Shown here: positions 1 to 7,837 of the stretch, one piece after another
How the letters are laid out: each line of letters starts with the position of its first letter
How positions within the stretch are numbered: the first letter of the stretch is position 1
Assembly: GCF_001514065.1 (NCBI RefSeq)
Contig: NZ_KQ948436.1
Location: 73,261-137,260 of the forward strand
Length of the DNA: 64,000 nucleotides
Direction of reading: 5' to 3'
Origin: Streptomyces antibioticus
Lineage (GTDB): Bacteria > Actinomycetota > Actinomycetes > Streptomycetales > Streptomycetaceae
Made by a program: the position numbers and the translations under genes
The notes under the pieces: generated by a model
Database searches by the model: none
Seen by the model: the letters and a program-made list of their open reading frames with translations, nothing else
What the model was told of the DNA's origin: nothing

Positions 1-290
1 ATGAGCTGGTGTGCGACCGAGGATGTGCTGGAGAGGCCGACCGCCTGTCCGATCTCCCGCATGGACGGCGGGTAGCCGCGCCGCTGCACGGAGTCCCTGA
101 TGACCTCGATCACCCGGCGCTGTCGGTCGGTGAGTCCCGAGCTGTCGGCGCGGATGCCTGGAGGTCGGCCCGGCAGGGAGCGCTTGTGTCCCTCGGGATT
201 CACGGCTTCGTTCATCGCATGCACCGGCTCGAGTCGGCCCTGGGAGCGGTCCTGGGCAGTGATGGTGGCACTGTCTGCGGTGGTGGTCAC
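1..290 (-). CDS. lexA: LexA SOS repressor (N-terminal part, runs off the window)
   Basis: Repressor of the SOS DNA-damage regulon. Only the first 96 codons are inside the window; the peptidase domain lies to the left. The visible protein has a 40-50 residue leader and then [26 protein letters not shown] and [12 protein letters not shown], which is the LexA winged helix-turn-helix (about residues 55-96). The GTG start at 290 is preceded by GAGAGGGG. The gene diverges from nrdR-nrdJ, the usual Streptomyces arrangement. An SOS box lies 60 bp upstream of the start and overlaps its probable -35, so autorepression is expected. The family is certain from the HTH and the context; the autoregulation is inferred. 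Confidence 0.95.
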   Translation of the reverse strand, partial: MTTTADSATITAQDRSQGRLEPVHAMNEAVNPEGHKRSLPGRPPGIRADSSGLTDRQRRVIEVIRDSVQRRGYPPSMREIGQAVGLSSTSSVAHQL

Positions 291-323
291 GTCGGCCCCT
301 CTCGATGGTCTCCCTGCTGGACA

Positions 324-353
324 ACGGTAGTTGCTTTCGAAAGGTTGCGCCAA
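324..353 (-). promoter_or_regulatory. Probable lexA promoter
   Basis: On the minus strand TTGGCG (353-348) and TACCGT (329-324) are separated by 18 bp, which suits a vegetative promoter for lexA. The -35 overlaps the SOS box at 350-365. No transcription start has been mapped here. Confidence 0.45.
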
Positions 354-365
354 ACACACGTTCGA
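350..365. promoter_or_regulatory. LexA (SOS) box of lexA
   Basis: The site reads CCAAAC-ACAC-GTTCGA on the plus strand. The actinobacterial LexA consensus is TCGAAC-N4-GTTCGA, so 10 of 12 arm bases match and the right arm is perfect. It sits just upstream of lexA and overlaps the candidate -35, as expected for autorepression. Confidence 0.75.
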
Positions 366-697
366 GTGAAAAAGTCTGCTTCACCTGACGTGATCATGTG
401 TCTGGGTGTATGGCCAACGCGGCGCCTGGCGGACAAAAGGGCCCTTTGTTGTACTCTTCACCGCCGGGTGGCGACCTCGTGGGTTGTCGACCCAGTCTGC
501 CATCCGGCGTCCCGGCAACCGGGATGCGGCCCTCATCTGCGCGGGAGTCCCACGTCCTCTCCGTGTGGCGCCCACGGTATCTCCGCATGTGCCGCAGCGG
601 TACGCCTGTGCACGGCCATGTCCCGCGTGGCGCCTCGGTCATGCGGCACATGCCAATACGAGAGCAACACGCGCGTACGGCGTGTTTGCGGTGACGA
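366..697. other. Non-coding region upstream of nrdRJ with inverted repeats
   Basis: No convincing gene lies between the SOS box and the NrdR boxes. An 11-bp perfect inverted repeat, GCATGTGCCGC (585-595) and GCGGCACATGC (643-653), encloses 47 nt. A near-palindrome ACAAAAGGGCCCTTTGT lies at 433-449. Their role is unknown. They are upstream of the probable nrdR promoter, so they would be DNA sites unless an earlier start site exists. Confidence 0.4.
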
Positions 698-713
698 TCC
701 CTACATCTAGTGC
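698..713 (+). promoter_or_regulatory. NrdR box 1
   Basis: TCCCTACATCTAGTGC matches 11 of 16 positions of the NrdR box (ACACTATATATAGTGT). It overlaps a possible -10 (TAGTGC, 708-713; TTGCGG at 686-691 could be the -35). NrdR binds such paired boxes to repress ribonucleotide reductase genes, so this would be autoregulation of nrdRJ. Confidence 0.65.
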
Positions 714-728
714 TTGGATTGCTACAGC

Positions 729-744
729 AGCCCAGAAGTTGTGG
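729..744 (+). promoter_or_regulatory. NrdR box 2
   Basis: AGCCCAGAAGTTGTGG is a weaker match (about 9-10 of 16). It lies exactly 31 bp from box 1, three helical turns, which is the spacing known for tandem NrdR boxes. The spacing is the main support for it. Confidence 0.55.
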
Positions 745-853
745 TCCCCCGGGTCTTCACGGCCTCTGAGATCGCCTATGCTTGGGGCTGCTTCGAGGGG
801 CCCATGGGCCCCGGCGAGGCTATTGAGTCTGCTGTGAGGAGGGTTGGGAGTTC

Positions 854-1399
854 ATGCACTGCCCCTTCTGCAGGCACCCCGACAGCCGCGTCGTCGACAG
901 TCGTACGACCGACGACGGCACGTCGATCCGCAGGCGCCGCCAGTGTCCGGACTGCTCCCGTCGTTTCACGACCGTGGAGACGTGTTCGCTCATGGTGGTC
1001 AAGCGGTCCGGAGTCACCGAGCCTTTCAGCCGTACCAAGGTCATCAACGGCGTGCGCAAGGCATGCCAGGGACGACCTGTCACCGAGGACGCCCTCGCCC
1101 AGCTCGGCCAACGGGTCGAGGAGGCGGTGCGGGCCACCGGGAGCGCCGAGCTGACCACCCACGACGTGGGGCTGGCCATACTCGGCCCGTTGCAGGAGCT
1201 CGATCTGGTCGCCTATCTGCGATTCGCCTCCGTCTACCGGGCGTTCGACTCGCTCGAGGACTTCGAGGCCGCGATCGTGGAACTGAGGGAGGCGACGGGG
1301 CGTCCCGACGTGGACGCGGACGTGGGGAGCCAGGAAGAAGACGACCGCGGGGCGGGAGAGGCCGTATCGGTCCCCGAGCCCGCGGGTGCCGCCGACTGA
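854..1399 (+). CDS. nrdR: NrdR, repressor of ribonucleotide reductase genes
   Basis: A 181-residue protein that senses ATP/dATP and represses ribonucleotide reductase operons. The zinc ribbon is visible as C3-x2-C6 and C31-x2-C34, followed by the basic RRRRQ patch. An ATP-cone domain follows (about residues 46-136, with VVKRSG, FSRTK and the LRFASVYR end). The C-terminal 35 residues are acidic and low-complexity, common in streptomycete NrdR. The ATG at 854 has GAGGAGGG ten bases upstream. It is the first gene of nrdR-nrdJ and lies downstream of two NrdR boxes, so it should regulate itself and nrdJ. Confidence 0.97.
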   Translation: MHCPFCRHPDSRVVDSRTTDDGTSIRRRRQCPDCSRRFTTVETCSLMVVKRSGVTEPFSRTKVINGVRKACQGRPVTEDALAQLGQRVEEAVRATGSAELTTHDVGLAILGPLQELDLVAYLRFASVYRAFDSLEDFEAAIVELREATGRPDVDADVGSQEEDDRGAGEAVSVPEPAGAAD

Positions 1400-1562
1400 T
1401 CAGTGGGGCGGCCCGGTCGTCGGAGCCCGGGTCGGCCGGACGGCGGCGACGAAGACCTGTTGCGGGCGGTAGCGAGTGGGTGCCCGCAATACAAGACAGA
1501 ACACCGTGCCACGGGAACAACGGGGCACTTCAGGGCGTTTTCGCCCGTACCAGGGAGGCGGC

Positions 1563-4457
1563 ATGACAGAGACGGCGAGCGGTCCGGCACGAGGTTCCCG
1601 AGCCAAGGGCACCAAGGCCACCAAGGGACTGCGTATCGAGCGCATCCACACCACCCCCGGCGTGCACCCGTACGACGAGGTCCAGTGGGAGCGTCGTGAC
1701 GTCGTCATGACCAACTGGCGCGACGGCTCGGTCAATTTCGAGCAGCGTGGCGTCGAGTTCCCCGACTTCTGGTCGGTGAACGCGGTCAACATCGTCACCA
1801 GCAAGTACTTCCGCGGTGCCGTCGGCACCCCGCAGCGCGAGACCGGCCTCAAGCAGCTGATCGACCGCATCGTGAAGACGTACCGGAAGGCCGGCGAGGA
1901 CTACAAGTACTTCGCCTCGCCCGCCGACGCCGAGATCTTCGAGCACGAGCTGGCGTACGCCCTCCTGCACCAGATCTTCAGCTTCAACAGCCCGGTCTGG
2001 TTCAACGTCGGTACGCCCCAGCCGCAGCAGGTCTCCGCCTGCTTCATCCTGGCCGTCGACGACTCCATGGAGTCGATCCTCGACTGGTACAAGGAAGAGG
2101 GCATGATCTTCAAGGGCGGCTCCGGTGCCGGCCTGAACCTCTCCCGGATCCGTTCCTCCAAGGAGCTGCTGTCCTCCGGCGGCAACGCCTCGGGCCCCGT
2201 CTCCTTCATGCGCGGTGCCGACGCCTCCGCGGGCACCATCAAGTCCGGTGGCGCCACCCGCCGCGCGGCCAAGATGGTCATCCTCGACGTCGACCACCCC
2301 GACATCGAGGACTTCATCGAGACCAAGGTGAAGGAAGAGGAGAAGATCCGCGCCCTGCGCGACGCGGGCTTCGACATGGACCTGGGCGGCGAGGACATCA
2401 CCTCCGTCCAGTACCAGAACGCCAACAACTCGGTCCGCGTGAACGACGAGTTCATGAAGGCCGTCGAGCAGGGCGGCAAGTTCGGCCTCCGCGCGCGGAT
2501 GACCGGTGAGGTCATCGAAGAGGTCGACGCCAAGGCCCTGTTCCGCAAGATGGCCGAGGCCGCCTGGGCGTGCGCCGACCCGGGCATCCAGTACGACGAC
2601 ACCATCAACCACTGGCACACGTGCCCGGAGTCCGGCCGTATCAACGGCTCGAACCCGTGCAGCGAGTACATGCACCTGGACAACACGTCCTGCAACCTCG
2701 CCTCGCTGAACCTGATGAAGTTCCTCAAGGACGACGGCAAGGGCCACCAGTCCTTCGACGTCGAGCGCTTCTCCAAGGTCGTCGAGCTCGTCATCACCGC
2801 GATGGACATCTCCATCTGCTTCGCGGACTTCCCGACGCAGAAGATCGGTGAGAACACGCGCGCGTTCCGCCAGCTCGGCATCGGCTACGCCAACCTCGGC
2901 GCCCTGCTGATGGCGACCGGCCACGCCTACGACTCCGACGGCGGCCGTGCCCTCGCCGGCTCCATCACCTCCCTGATGACCGGCACGTCGTACCGGCGTT
3001 CCGCCGAACTCGCCGCGGTCGTCGGCCCGTACGACGGCTACGCCCGCAACGCGCAGCCGCACCTGCGGGTCATGAAGCAGCACGCGGACGAGAACACCAA
3101 GGCCGTCCGCATGGACGACCTGGACACGCCGATCTGGGCCGCCGCCACGGAGGCCTGGCAGGACGTGCTGCGTCTCGGTGAGAAGAACGGTTTCCGTAAC
3201 TCCCAGGCGTCCGTCATCGCCCCGACCGGCACCATCGGTCTCGCGATGTCCTGCGACACCACCGGTCTTGAGCCCGACCTCGCGCTGGTCAAGTTCAAGA
3301 AGCTGGTCGGCGGCGGCTCGATGCAGATCGTCAACGGCACCGTCCCGCAGGCCCTGCGCCGCCTGGGCTACCAGGAGGAGCAGATCGAGGCGATCGTCGC
3401 CCACATCGCCGAGAACGGCAATGTCGTCGACGCCCCCGGCCTCAAGCACGAGCACTACGAGGTCTTCGACTGCGCCATGGGCGAGCGCTCCATCTCCGCG
3501 ATGGGCCACGTCCGCATGATGGCCGCGATCCAGCCCTGGATCTCCGGTGCGCTCTCCAAGACGGTCAACATGCCGGAGACGGCGACCGTCGAGGAGGTCG
3601 AGGAGATCTACTTCGAGGCCTGGAAGATGGGCGTCAAGGCGCTCGCCATCTACCGCGACAACTGCAAGGTCGGCCAGCCCCTCTCCGCCAAGACCAAGGA
3701 GAAGGAGAAGGCCGAGGTCACCGCCAAGGCCGAGGCGACCATCCGCGAGACGGTCGAGAAGGTCGTCGAGTACCGCCCGGTCCGCAAGCGCCTCCCCAAG
3801 GGCCGTCCCGGCATCACGACGTCCTTCACGGTCGGCGGCGCCGAGGGTTACATGACCGCCAACTCCTACCCGGACGACGGTCTCGGCGAGGTCTTCCTGA
3901 AGATGTCGAAGCAGGGCTCCACCCTCGCGGGCATGATGGACGCCTTCTCGATCGCGGTCTCGGTCGGCCTCCAGTACGGCGTGCCGCTGGAGACGTACGT
4001 CTCGAAGTTCACGAACATGCGCTTCGAGCCGGCCGGCATGACGGACGACCCGGACGTGCGGATGGCGCAGTCGATCGTCGACTACATCTTCCGCCGCCTG
4101 GCGCTGGACTTCCTGCCGTTCGAGACGCGCTCCGCGCTCGGCATCCACTCCGCCGAGGAGCGTCAGCGGCACCTCGAGACCGGCTCCTACGAGCCCACCG
4201 AGGAAGAGGTCGACGTCGAGGGCCTGGCCCAGTCGGCGCCGCGCGCTCAGGAGCTGAAGGCCGTCGTCACGCCCAAGGCCGAGGTCGAGGCGGCCAAGCC
4301 CGCCCCGAAGCAGGCCCACACCAGCGCCGAGCTGGTGGAGATGCAGCTGGGCATCCAGGCCGACGCCCCGCTCTGCTTCTCCTGCGGTACGAAGATGCAG
4401 CGGGCCGGTTCCTGCTACATCTGCGAGGGCTGCGGCTCGACCAGCGGTTGCAGCTGA
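1563..4457 (+). CDS. nrdJ: Adenosylcobalamin-dependent (class II) ribonucleotide reductase
   Basis: Reduces ribonucleotides to deoxyribonucleotides using coenzyme B12 and so needs no oxygen-generated radical. The protein is 964 residues, the usual length for the actinobacterial enzyme. Landmarks are FNSPVWFNVG and SACFIL in the N-terminal half, the active-site block NPCSEYMHLDNTSCNLASLN, and APTGTIG further on. A lysine/glutamate-rich stretch precedes the C-terminal domain. The last 35 residues form a cysteine-rich tail (CFSCGT, CYICEGCG, SGCS), as expected for redox relay or zinc binding. I chose the ATG at 1563 because GGGAGG lies 5-10 bases upstream; an earlier in-frame GTG at 1476 has no ribosome-binding site. 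It is co-transcribed with nrdR and followed by a hairpin. Confidence 0.97.
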   Translation: MTETASGPARGSRAKGTKATKGLRIERIHTTPGVHPYDEVQWERRDVVMTNWRDGSVNFEQRGVEFPDFWSVNAVNIVTSKYFRGAVGTPQRETGLKQLIDRIVKTYRKAGEDYKYFASPADAEIFEHELAYALLHQIFSFNSPVWFNVGTPQPQQVSACFILAVDDSMESILDWYKEEGMIFKGGSGAGLNLSRIRSSKELLSSGGNASGPVSFMRGADASAGTIKSGGATRRAAKMVILDVDHPDIEDFIETKVKEEEKIRALRDAGFDMDLGGEDITSVQYQNANNSVRVNDEFMKAVEQGGKFGLRARMTGEVIEEVDAKALFRKMAEAAWACADPGIQYDDTINHWHTCPESGRINGSNPCSEYMHLDNTSCNLASLNLMKFLKDDGKGHQSFDVERFSKVVELVITAMDISICFADFPTQKIGENTRAFRQLGIGYANLGALLMATGHAYDSDGGRALAGSITSLMTGTSYRRSAELAAVVGPYDGYARNAQPHLRVMKQHADENTKAVRMDDLDTPIWAAATEAWQDVLRLGEKNGFRNSQASVIAPTGTIGLAMSCDTTGLEPDLALVKFKKLVGGGSMQIVNGTVPQALRRLGYQEEQIEAIVAHIAENGNVVDAPGLKHEHYEVFDCAMGERSISAMGHVRMMAAIQPWISGALSKTVNMPETATVEEVEEIYFEAWKMGVKALAIYRDNCKVGQPLSAKTKEKEKAEVTAKAEATIRETVEKVVEYRPVRKRLPKGRPGITTSFTVGGAEGYMTANSYPDDGLGEVFLKMSKQGSTLAGMMDAFSIAVSVGLQYGVPLETYVSKFTNMRFEPAGMTDDPDVRMAQSIVDYIFRRLALDFLPFETRSALGIHSAEERQRHLETGSYEPTEEEVDVEGLAQSAPRAQELKAVVTPKAEVEAAKPAPKQAHTSAELVEMQLGIQADAPLCFSCGTKMQRAGSCYICEGCGSTSGCS

Positions 4458-4480
4458 TCGCGCACGCGTGAGTGACATGT

Positions 4481-4515
4481 GAGGGCGGTGGGGCCGGTTC
4501 CGGCTCCACCGCCTC
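4481..4515 (+). terminator. Hairpin after nrdJ
   Basis: GGCGGTGG (4484-4491) pairs with CCACCGCC (4506-4513), extended on both sides with one bulge. It is a GC-rich stem without a T-run and lies between the convergent nrdJ and TerD-like genes, so it may serve both. Confidence 0.6.
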
Positions 4516-4537
4516 TTGCATGTCCGTGCGGCGCAGG

Positions 4538-5071
4538 TCAGGGCTGGTGTGACTTCCCCATGGCCGCGGTGAACCCCGCCGGGTCATCCTCGAAGCCATG
4601 GATGCCCGGACGGAACTCCCAGGTCCCGGAGCCGTCCCGGACGAACTCCGCGACGGTCGCCGCCGTGGCCCCCAGCACCGTCCCGAAGTCGTCCTCGGTC
4701 AGGACCGTGTAGCCCTCACGGATGCGCAGCGCCGGGTTGGCCACGCCGACGAACGTACGCTCCTCGGAACGCTGCTGGATGACGACGCCGACCACCACGC
4801 GCGCGTACCGGCTGTCGAGCCGGTCGAGCTCCAGCGTCATGACCTCGTCCCAGCCGAAGCCCTTGCCGTCCTTGCTGTCCCGGTTGAGGTACATGGTGCC
4901 GTCGGGGGAGCGGCTGTCGAAGTGCACCACGTAACCAGGGGGACCGTACGGGTCGGTGGTCGGATAGGGCGCGGCAACGATGTCGAGGTCGGTGGGCGCG
5001 TGTCCGGTGGGACTCGGGTCCCACTTCAGTGCGACTTCGACCTTGCGGATCCCCTTGTTGAGGGCGTTCAC
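4538..5071 (-). CDS. TerD-family protein
   Basis: A 177-residue protein of the TerD (tellurium resistance / stress protein) family, whose members bind calcium and are common in streptomycetes. The fold is recognisable from VALKWDPSP, the DLDIVAA acidic strand, DGTMYLNRDSKDGKGFGWDE, and the later AATVAEFVRDGSGTWEFRPG. The GTG start at 5071 is preceded by GGGGAAGGGGAAG. It has no signal peptide, so it is probably cytoplasmic. It stands alone between convergent nrdJ and a divergent DUF4937 gene; there is no ter operon around it, and the specific role is unknown. The family call is firm. Confidence 0.88.
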   Translation of the reverse strand: MNALNKGIRKVEVALKWDPSPTGHAPTDLDIVAAPYPTTDPYGPPGYVVHFDSRSPDGTMYLNRDSKDGKGFGWDEVMTLELDRLDSRYARVVVGVVIQQRSEERTFVGVANPALRIREGYTVLTEDDFGTVLGATAATVAEFVRDGSGTWEFRPGIHGFEDDPAGFTAAMGKSHQP

Positions 5072-5219
5072 CAGGCTTCCCCTTCCCCGTGTGTCGCGGC
5101 CCGAACTGCCGTGAGGTCAGGGCCGGTTGTCCATCCTGCCACGCACTCGGCACCCCGCGCGGGAGAGATCTCTGCCGGAGCGTGACCGACGCCACGCTGC
5201 GTGGCCTTACGATGGCGCG

Positions 5220-5825
5220 GTGCTGGTCAAGTGGATTCGCTGCACCGTGGTGGACCGCCGCGGCTTCGAGCGGGGGCAGCGAAAGTGGGCGGGGCTACTC
5301 GGTGAGCCGGGGTTTCGGGGACAGGGCGGAGGCTGGAGCCGGGGGCGGACCGGAGTGGCACACATCTTCTCCTTCTGGGAGAGCCGTTCGTTCTACGACT
5401 CCTTCATGGCCCGCTCCCACGACCGGCTGGCGTCCGCACAGTCAGGCACGTTCAAGGACGCGCAGGTCAAGCTCTTCGACTATCGCTTCGACGTGAAGAC
5501 CGGCTTCGAGCCGCGCTTCACCGACGCCGACCTGGTGCGCGTCGCGCACTGCCGGGTCCACGAAGAACGGGCCGAACACTTCACGCTGATGCAGGAGAAG
5601 GTCTGGAACCCGGCGATGGCCGGCTCGCCCGGCATGATCCGCGGCCTGTTCGGCGAGGCGCCGGGCCACGAGTTCATCGTCCTGTCGATGTGGCAGTCGG
5701 CCGCCGAGCACGGCAAGTACCGCACGGAACGTGTCGAGCGGCTGGCTCTGCGGGCCCAGATCGAGGCCGACGTGGCCTCTCTCACCGGAGACATCGTGCA
5801 GCTCGAACCGAGCTGGACGGTTTGA
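5220..5825 (+). CDS. DUF4937 (YdbC-like) protein
   Basis: A 201-residue protein beginning VLVKWIRCTVVD, then FERGQRKWAGL, GFRGQGGGW and IFSFWESRSFYDSFM. This pattern is typical of the DUF4937 / YdbC family, predicted to adopt a dimeric alpha-beta barrel like antibiotic monooxygenases. A second related half (RVAHCRVHEERAEHFTLMQEKVWNPAM, then EFIVLSMWQS) suggests two repeated barrel units. No enzyme activity can be assigned. The GTG at 5220 was chosen because the family starts with (M/V)LVKWIRC. There is no Shine-Dalgarno sequence, but TACGAT (5208-5213) ends six bases upstream, which fits a leaderless mRNA. Confidence 0.75.
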   Translation: MLVKWIRCTVVDRRGFERGQRKWAGLLGEPGFRGQGGGWSRGRTGVAHIFSFWESRSFYDSFMARSHDRLASAQSGTFKDAQVKLFDYRFDVKTGFEPRFTDADLVRVAHCRVHEERAEHFTLMQEKVWNPAMAGSPGMIRGLFGEAPGHEFIVLSMWQSAAEHGKYRTERVERLALRAQIEADVASLTGDIVQLEPSWTV

Positions 5826-5944
5826 GATCCGGACCCGCTGCGCGTGAGTCCTTGTGAGGCCTGTGGTGCAGGAAATGTGTGACCTACGCCGTATGGAGGC
5901 CGTACGGGTGCTCGATCCGGCCCGAACCGATCTAGGGTTTTGGC

Positions 5945-6604
5945 ATGGCACGACCACGGCGCATCGTCCTTGTCCGGCACGGCGAGTCAACGGGCAATGT
6001 TGATGACACCGTGTACGAGCGCGAGCCCGACCACGCGTTGGCACTGACCGAGCGGGGCTGGCAGCAGGCGGAGGAGACAGGTAAACGGCTGCGCGAGATA
6101 TTCGGCCGCGAACGCGTCAGCGTGTACGTGTCGCCGTACCGCCGCACCCACGAGACCTTTCGCGCCTTCCACGTCGATCCCGAGCAGGTACGCGTGCGTG
6201 AGGAGCCGCGGCTGCGTGAACAGGACTGGGGGAACTGGCAGGACCGCGACGACGTACGGCTGCAGAAGGCCTATCGGGACGCGTACGGCCACTTCTTCTA
6301 CCGCTTCGCCCAGGGGGAGTCGGGGGCCGACGTCTACGACCGGGTCGGCGGCTTCCTGGAGAGTCTCTTCCGCAGCTTCGAGGCCCCCGACCATCCGCCG
6401 AACGTCCTGCTGGTGACCCATGGCCTGGCCATGCGCCTGTTCTGCATGCGCTGGTTCCACTGGACCGTGGCGGAATTCGAGTCGCTGGCGAATCCCGGGA
6501 ACGCCGAGATGCGGATGCTCGTTCTCGGTGACGACGGCCGGTACGCCCTTGACCGGCCGTTTGACCGCTGGCGAGATCCGGAACCGTACGGGATCACCGG
6601 ATAG
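5945..6604 (+). CDS. Histidine phosphatase (phosphoglycerate-mutase-like)
   Basis: A 219-residue member of the histidine phosphatase superfamily. The catalytic motif LVRHGESTGN is at residues 8-17, and the second catalytic histidine is in LLVTHGLAMRLF. The RREQDWGNWQ-like segment (LREQDWGNWQ) is common in the actinobacterial branch. The substrate is unknown; the size fits a small phosphoesterase rather than a glycolytic mutase. It precedes an ADP-ribosylglycohydrolase by 12 bp and is probably co-transcribed with it. TAGGGT (5933-5938) ends six bases before the ATG and there is no Shine-Dalgarno sequence, so translation is probably leaderless. Confidence 0.88.
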   Translation: MARPRRIVLVRHGESTGNVDDTVYEREPDHALALTERGWQQAEETGKRLREIFGRERVSVYVSPYRRTHETFRAFHVDPEQVRVREEPRLREQDWGNWQDRDDVRLQKAYRDAYGHFFYRFAQGESGADVYDRVGGFLESLFRSFEAPDHPPNVLLVTHGLAMRLFCMRWFHWTVAEFESLANPGNAEMRMLVLGDDGRYALDRPFDRWRDPEPYGITG

Positions 6605-6616
6605 AGTGGCAGAGCG

Positions 6617-7522
6617 ATGACCGCTGACTCCTCTCCCGACGGGCGCCTGGACCGCGCCCTGTCCAGCCTGCGCGGGCTCGCGGTGGGGGACGCGCTCGGC
6701 TCACAGTTCTTCGTGCCGGTGAACTACCCGCTGCTCAAGCGCCGCGAGCTGCCGTCCGAGCCCTGGCAGTGGACGGACGACACCGAAATGGCCTGCTCCG
6801 TGGTGGCCGTCCTGGCCGCCCACCACCGCATCGACCAGGACGCGCTGGCTCAGTCCTTCGCCCATCATCACGACTTCGACCGCGGCTACGGCCCGGCGGT
6901 CAACCGCCTGCTGCGACTGGTCCGCGAGGGCGGCGACTGGCGTGAGCTCGCCGCCGGTCTCTTCAACGGACAGGGGTCCTGGGGCAACGGCGCCGCGATG
7001 CGGATCGCCCCGCTGGGTGCCTGGTACGCGGACGACCCGGAGCAGGCGACCCACCAGGCCGAGATCTCCGCCTACCCCACGCACCAGCACCGCGAGGCCG
7101 TGGTCGGTGCCATGGCGGTCGCCGCGGCGGCCTCGCTGGTCGCGGCACCCGGTGGCCCGCCCACCGCCGAGGAGCTCCTCGACGGGGTCGTCGCGCTCGT
7201 CCCGAAGTCCGCCGTCGGAGCGGGCCTGCGCCGCGCCAGGGACATGCTCGACTACGGCGACGCGAGCACCGTCGCGGCCGTGCTGGGCTGCGGCCGGCGT
7301 ACGACGGCGCATGACACCGTGCCTTTCGCGATCTGGTCGGCCGCCCGGTCTCTCGGTGACTACGAGGAGGCCTTCTGGTCGACCGCCCAGGTGGGGGGCG
7401 ACGTGGACACGACCTGCGCCATCGTGGGCGGCATCATCGCCTCGGGGAAGGCGGGAGCGCCGCCTGCCGAGTGGGTGGGGCGGACCGAGGCGCTGCCGGA
7501 ATGGATGGCGGTGGCCGGCTGA
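6617..7522 (+). CDS. ADP-ribosylglycohydrolase family protein
   Basis: A 301-residue protein of the ADP-ribosyl-glycohydrolase (DraG/ARH) fold, which removes ADP-ribose from proteins or small molecules using two divalent metal ions. The metal ligands are visible in WTDDTEMA near residue 55 and in GGDVDTTCAIVGGI near the C-terminus. SLRGLAVGDALG at the N-terminus is the typical opening. It lies 12 bp after the phosphatase gene. TAGAGT at 6602-6607 overlaps the upstream stop codon and could be an extra promoter. The target is unknown. Confidence 0.9.
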   Translation: MTADSSPDGRLDRALSSLRGLAVGDALGSQFFVPVNYPLLKRRELPSEPWQWTDDTEMACSVVAVLAAHHRIDQDALAQSFAHHHDFDRGYGPAVNRLLRLVREGGDWRELAAGLFNGQGSWGNGAAMRIAPLGAWYADDPEQATHQAEISAYPTHQHREAVVGAMAVAAAASLVAAPGGPPTAEELLDGVVALVPKSAVGAGLRRARDMLDYGDASTVAAVLGCGRRTTAHDTVPFAIWSAARSLGDYEEAFWSTAQVGGDVDTTCAIVGGIIASGKAGAPPAEWVGRTEALPEWMAVAG

Positions 7523-7753
7523 GCCGGCCCGTGCGGTAGCGGTGTCGCTCTCCGCCCGCGGGGCGGGTCCGGTCGATCACCGGGTAAGTCGAAACTCTCC
7601 GTGCAGGGTGGGAACTCTGCGTAATCGCTCGTGCGTTGTCGTGGCATCCGCTGTGTGATCCATGGGCACACGCGGCCAGGTGTCGTACGAGGGGCGCAGG
7701 GGGGTGGCATGTACGGGATGTGGGTCCTGGTGGGCTTGTTGAGCCTCGCTGCA

Positions 7754-7816
7754 TGGATGACCGGACCGGCGTTCTCGTCCTCCGTCGTGCGGACGAGGTC
7801 CGGGTCCGGTCATCCA
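7754..7816. terminator. Long bidirectional hairpin between convergent genes
   Basis: TGGATGACCGGACC (7754-7767) is the exact reverse complement of 7803-7816. Inside it CTCGTCC (7774-7780) pairs with GGACGAG (7791-7797). It lies between the convergent glycohydrolase and MFS genes and probably terminates both. The remainder of 7523-7837 shows no gene I can support. Confidence 0.6.
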
Positions 7817-7837
7817 CGCCTCTGTGCGGGCCTCCGG

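Noticed and set aside
366-853. Cobalamin riboswitch ahead of the B12-dependent nrdJ
   Set aside because: A B12 switch is known for the class Ia nrdABS operon, not for nrdRJ, and I found no convincing B12 box in this leader.
1530-4478. Very long open frame antisense to nrdJ
   Set aside because: It follows from the GC-rich third positions of nrdJ; it has no domain and low-complexity composition.
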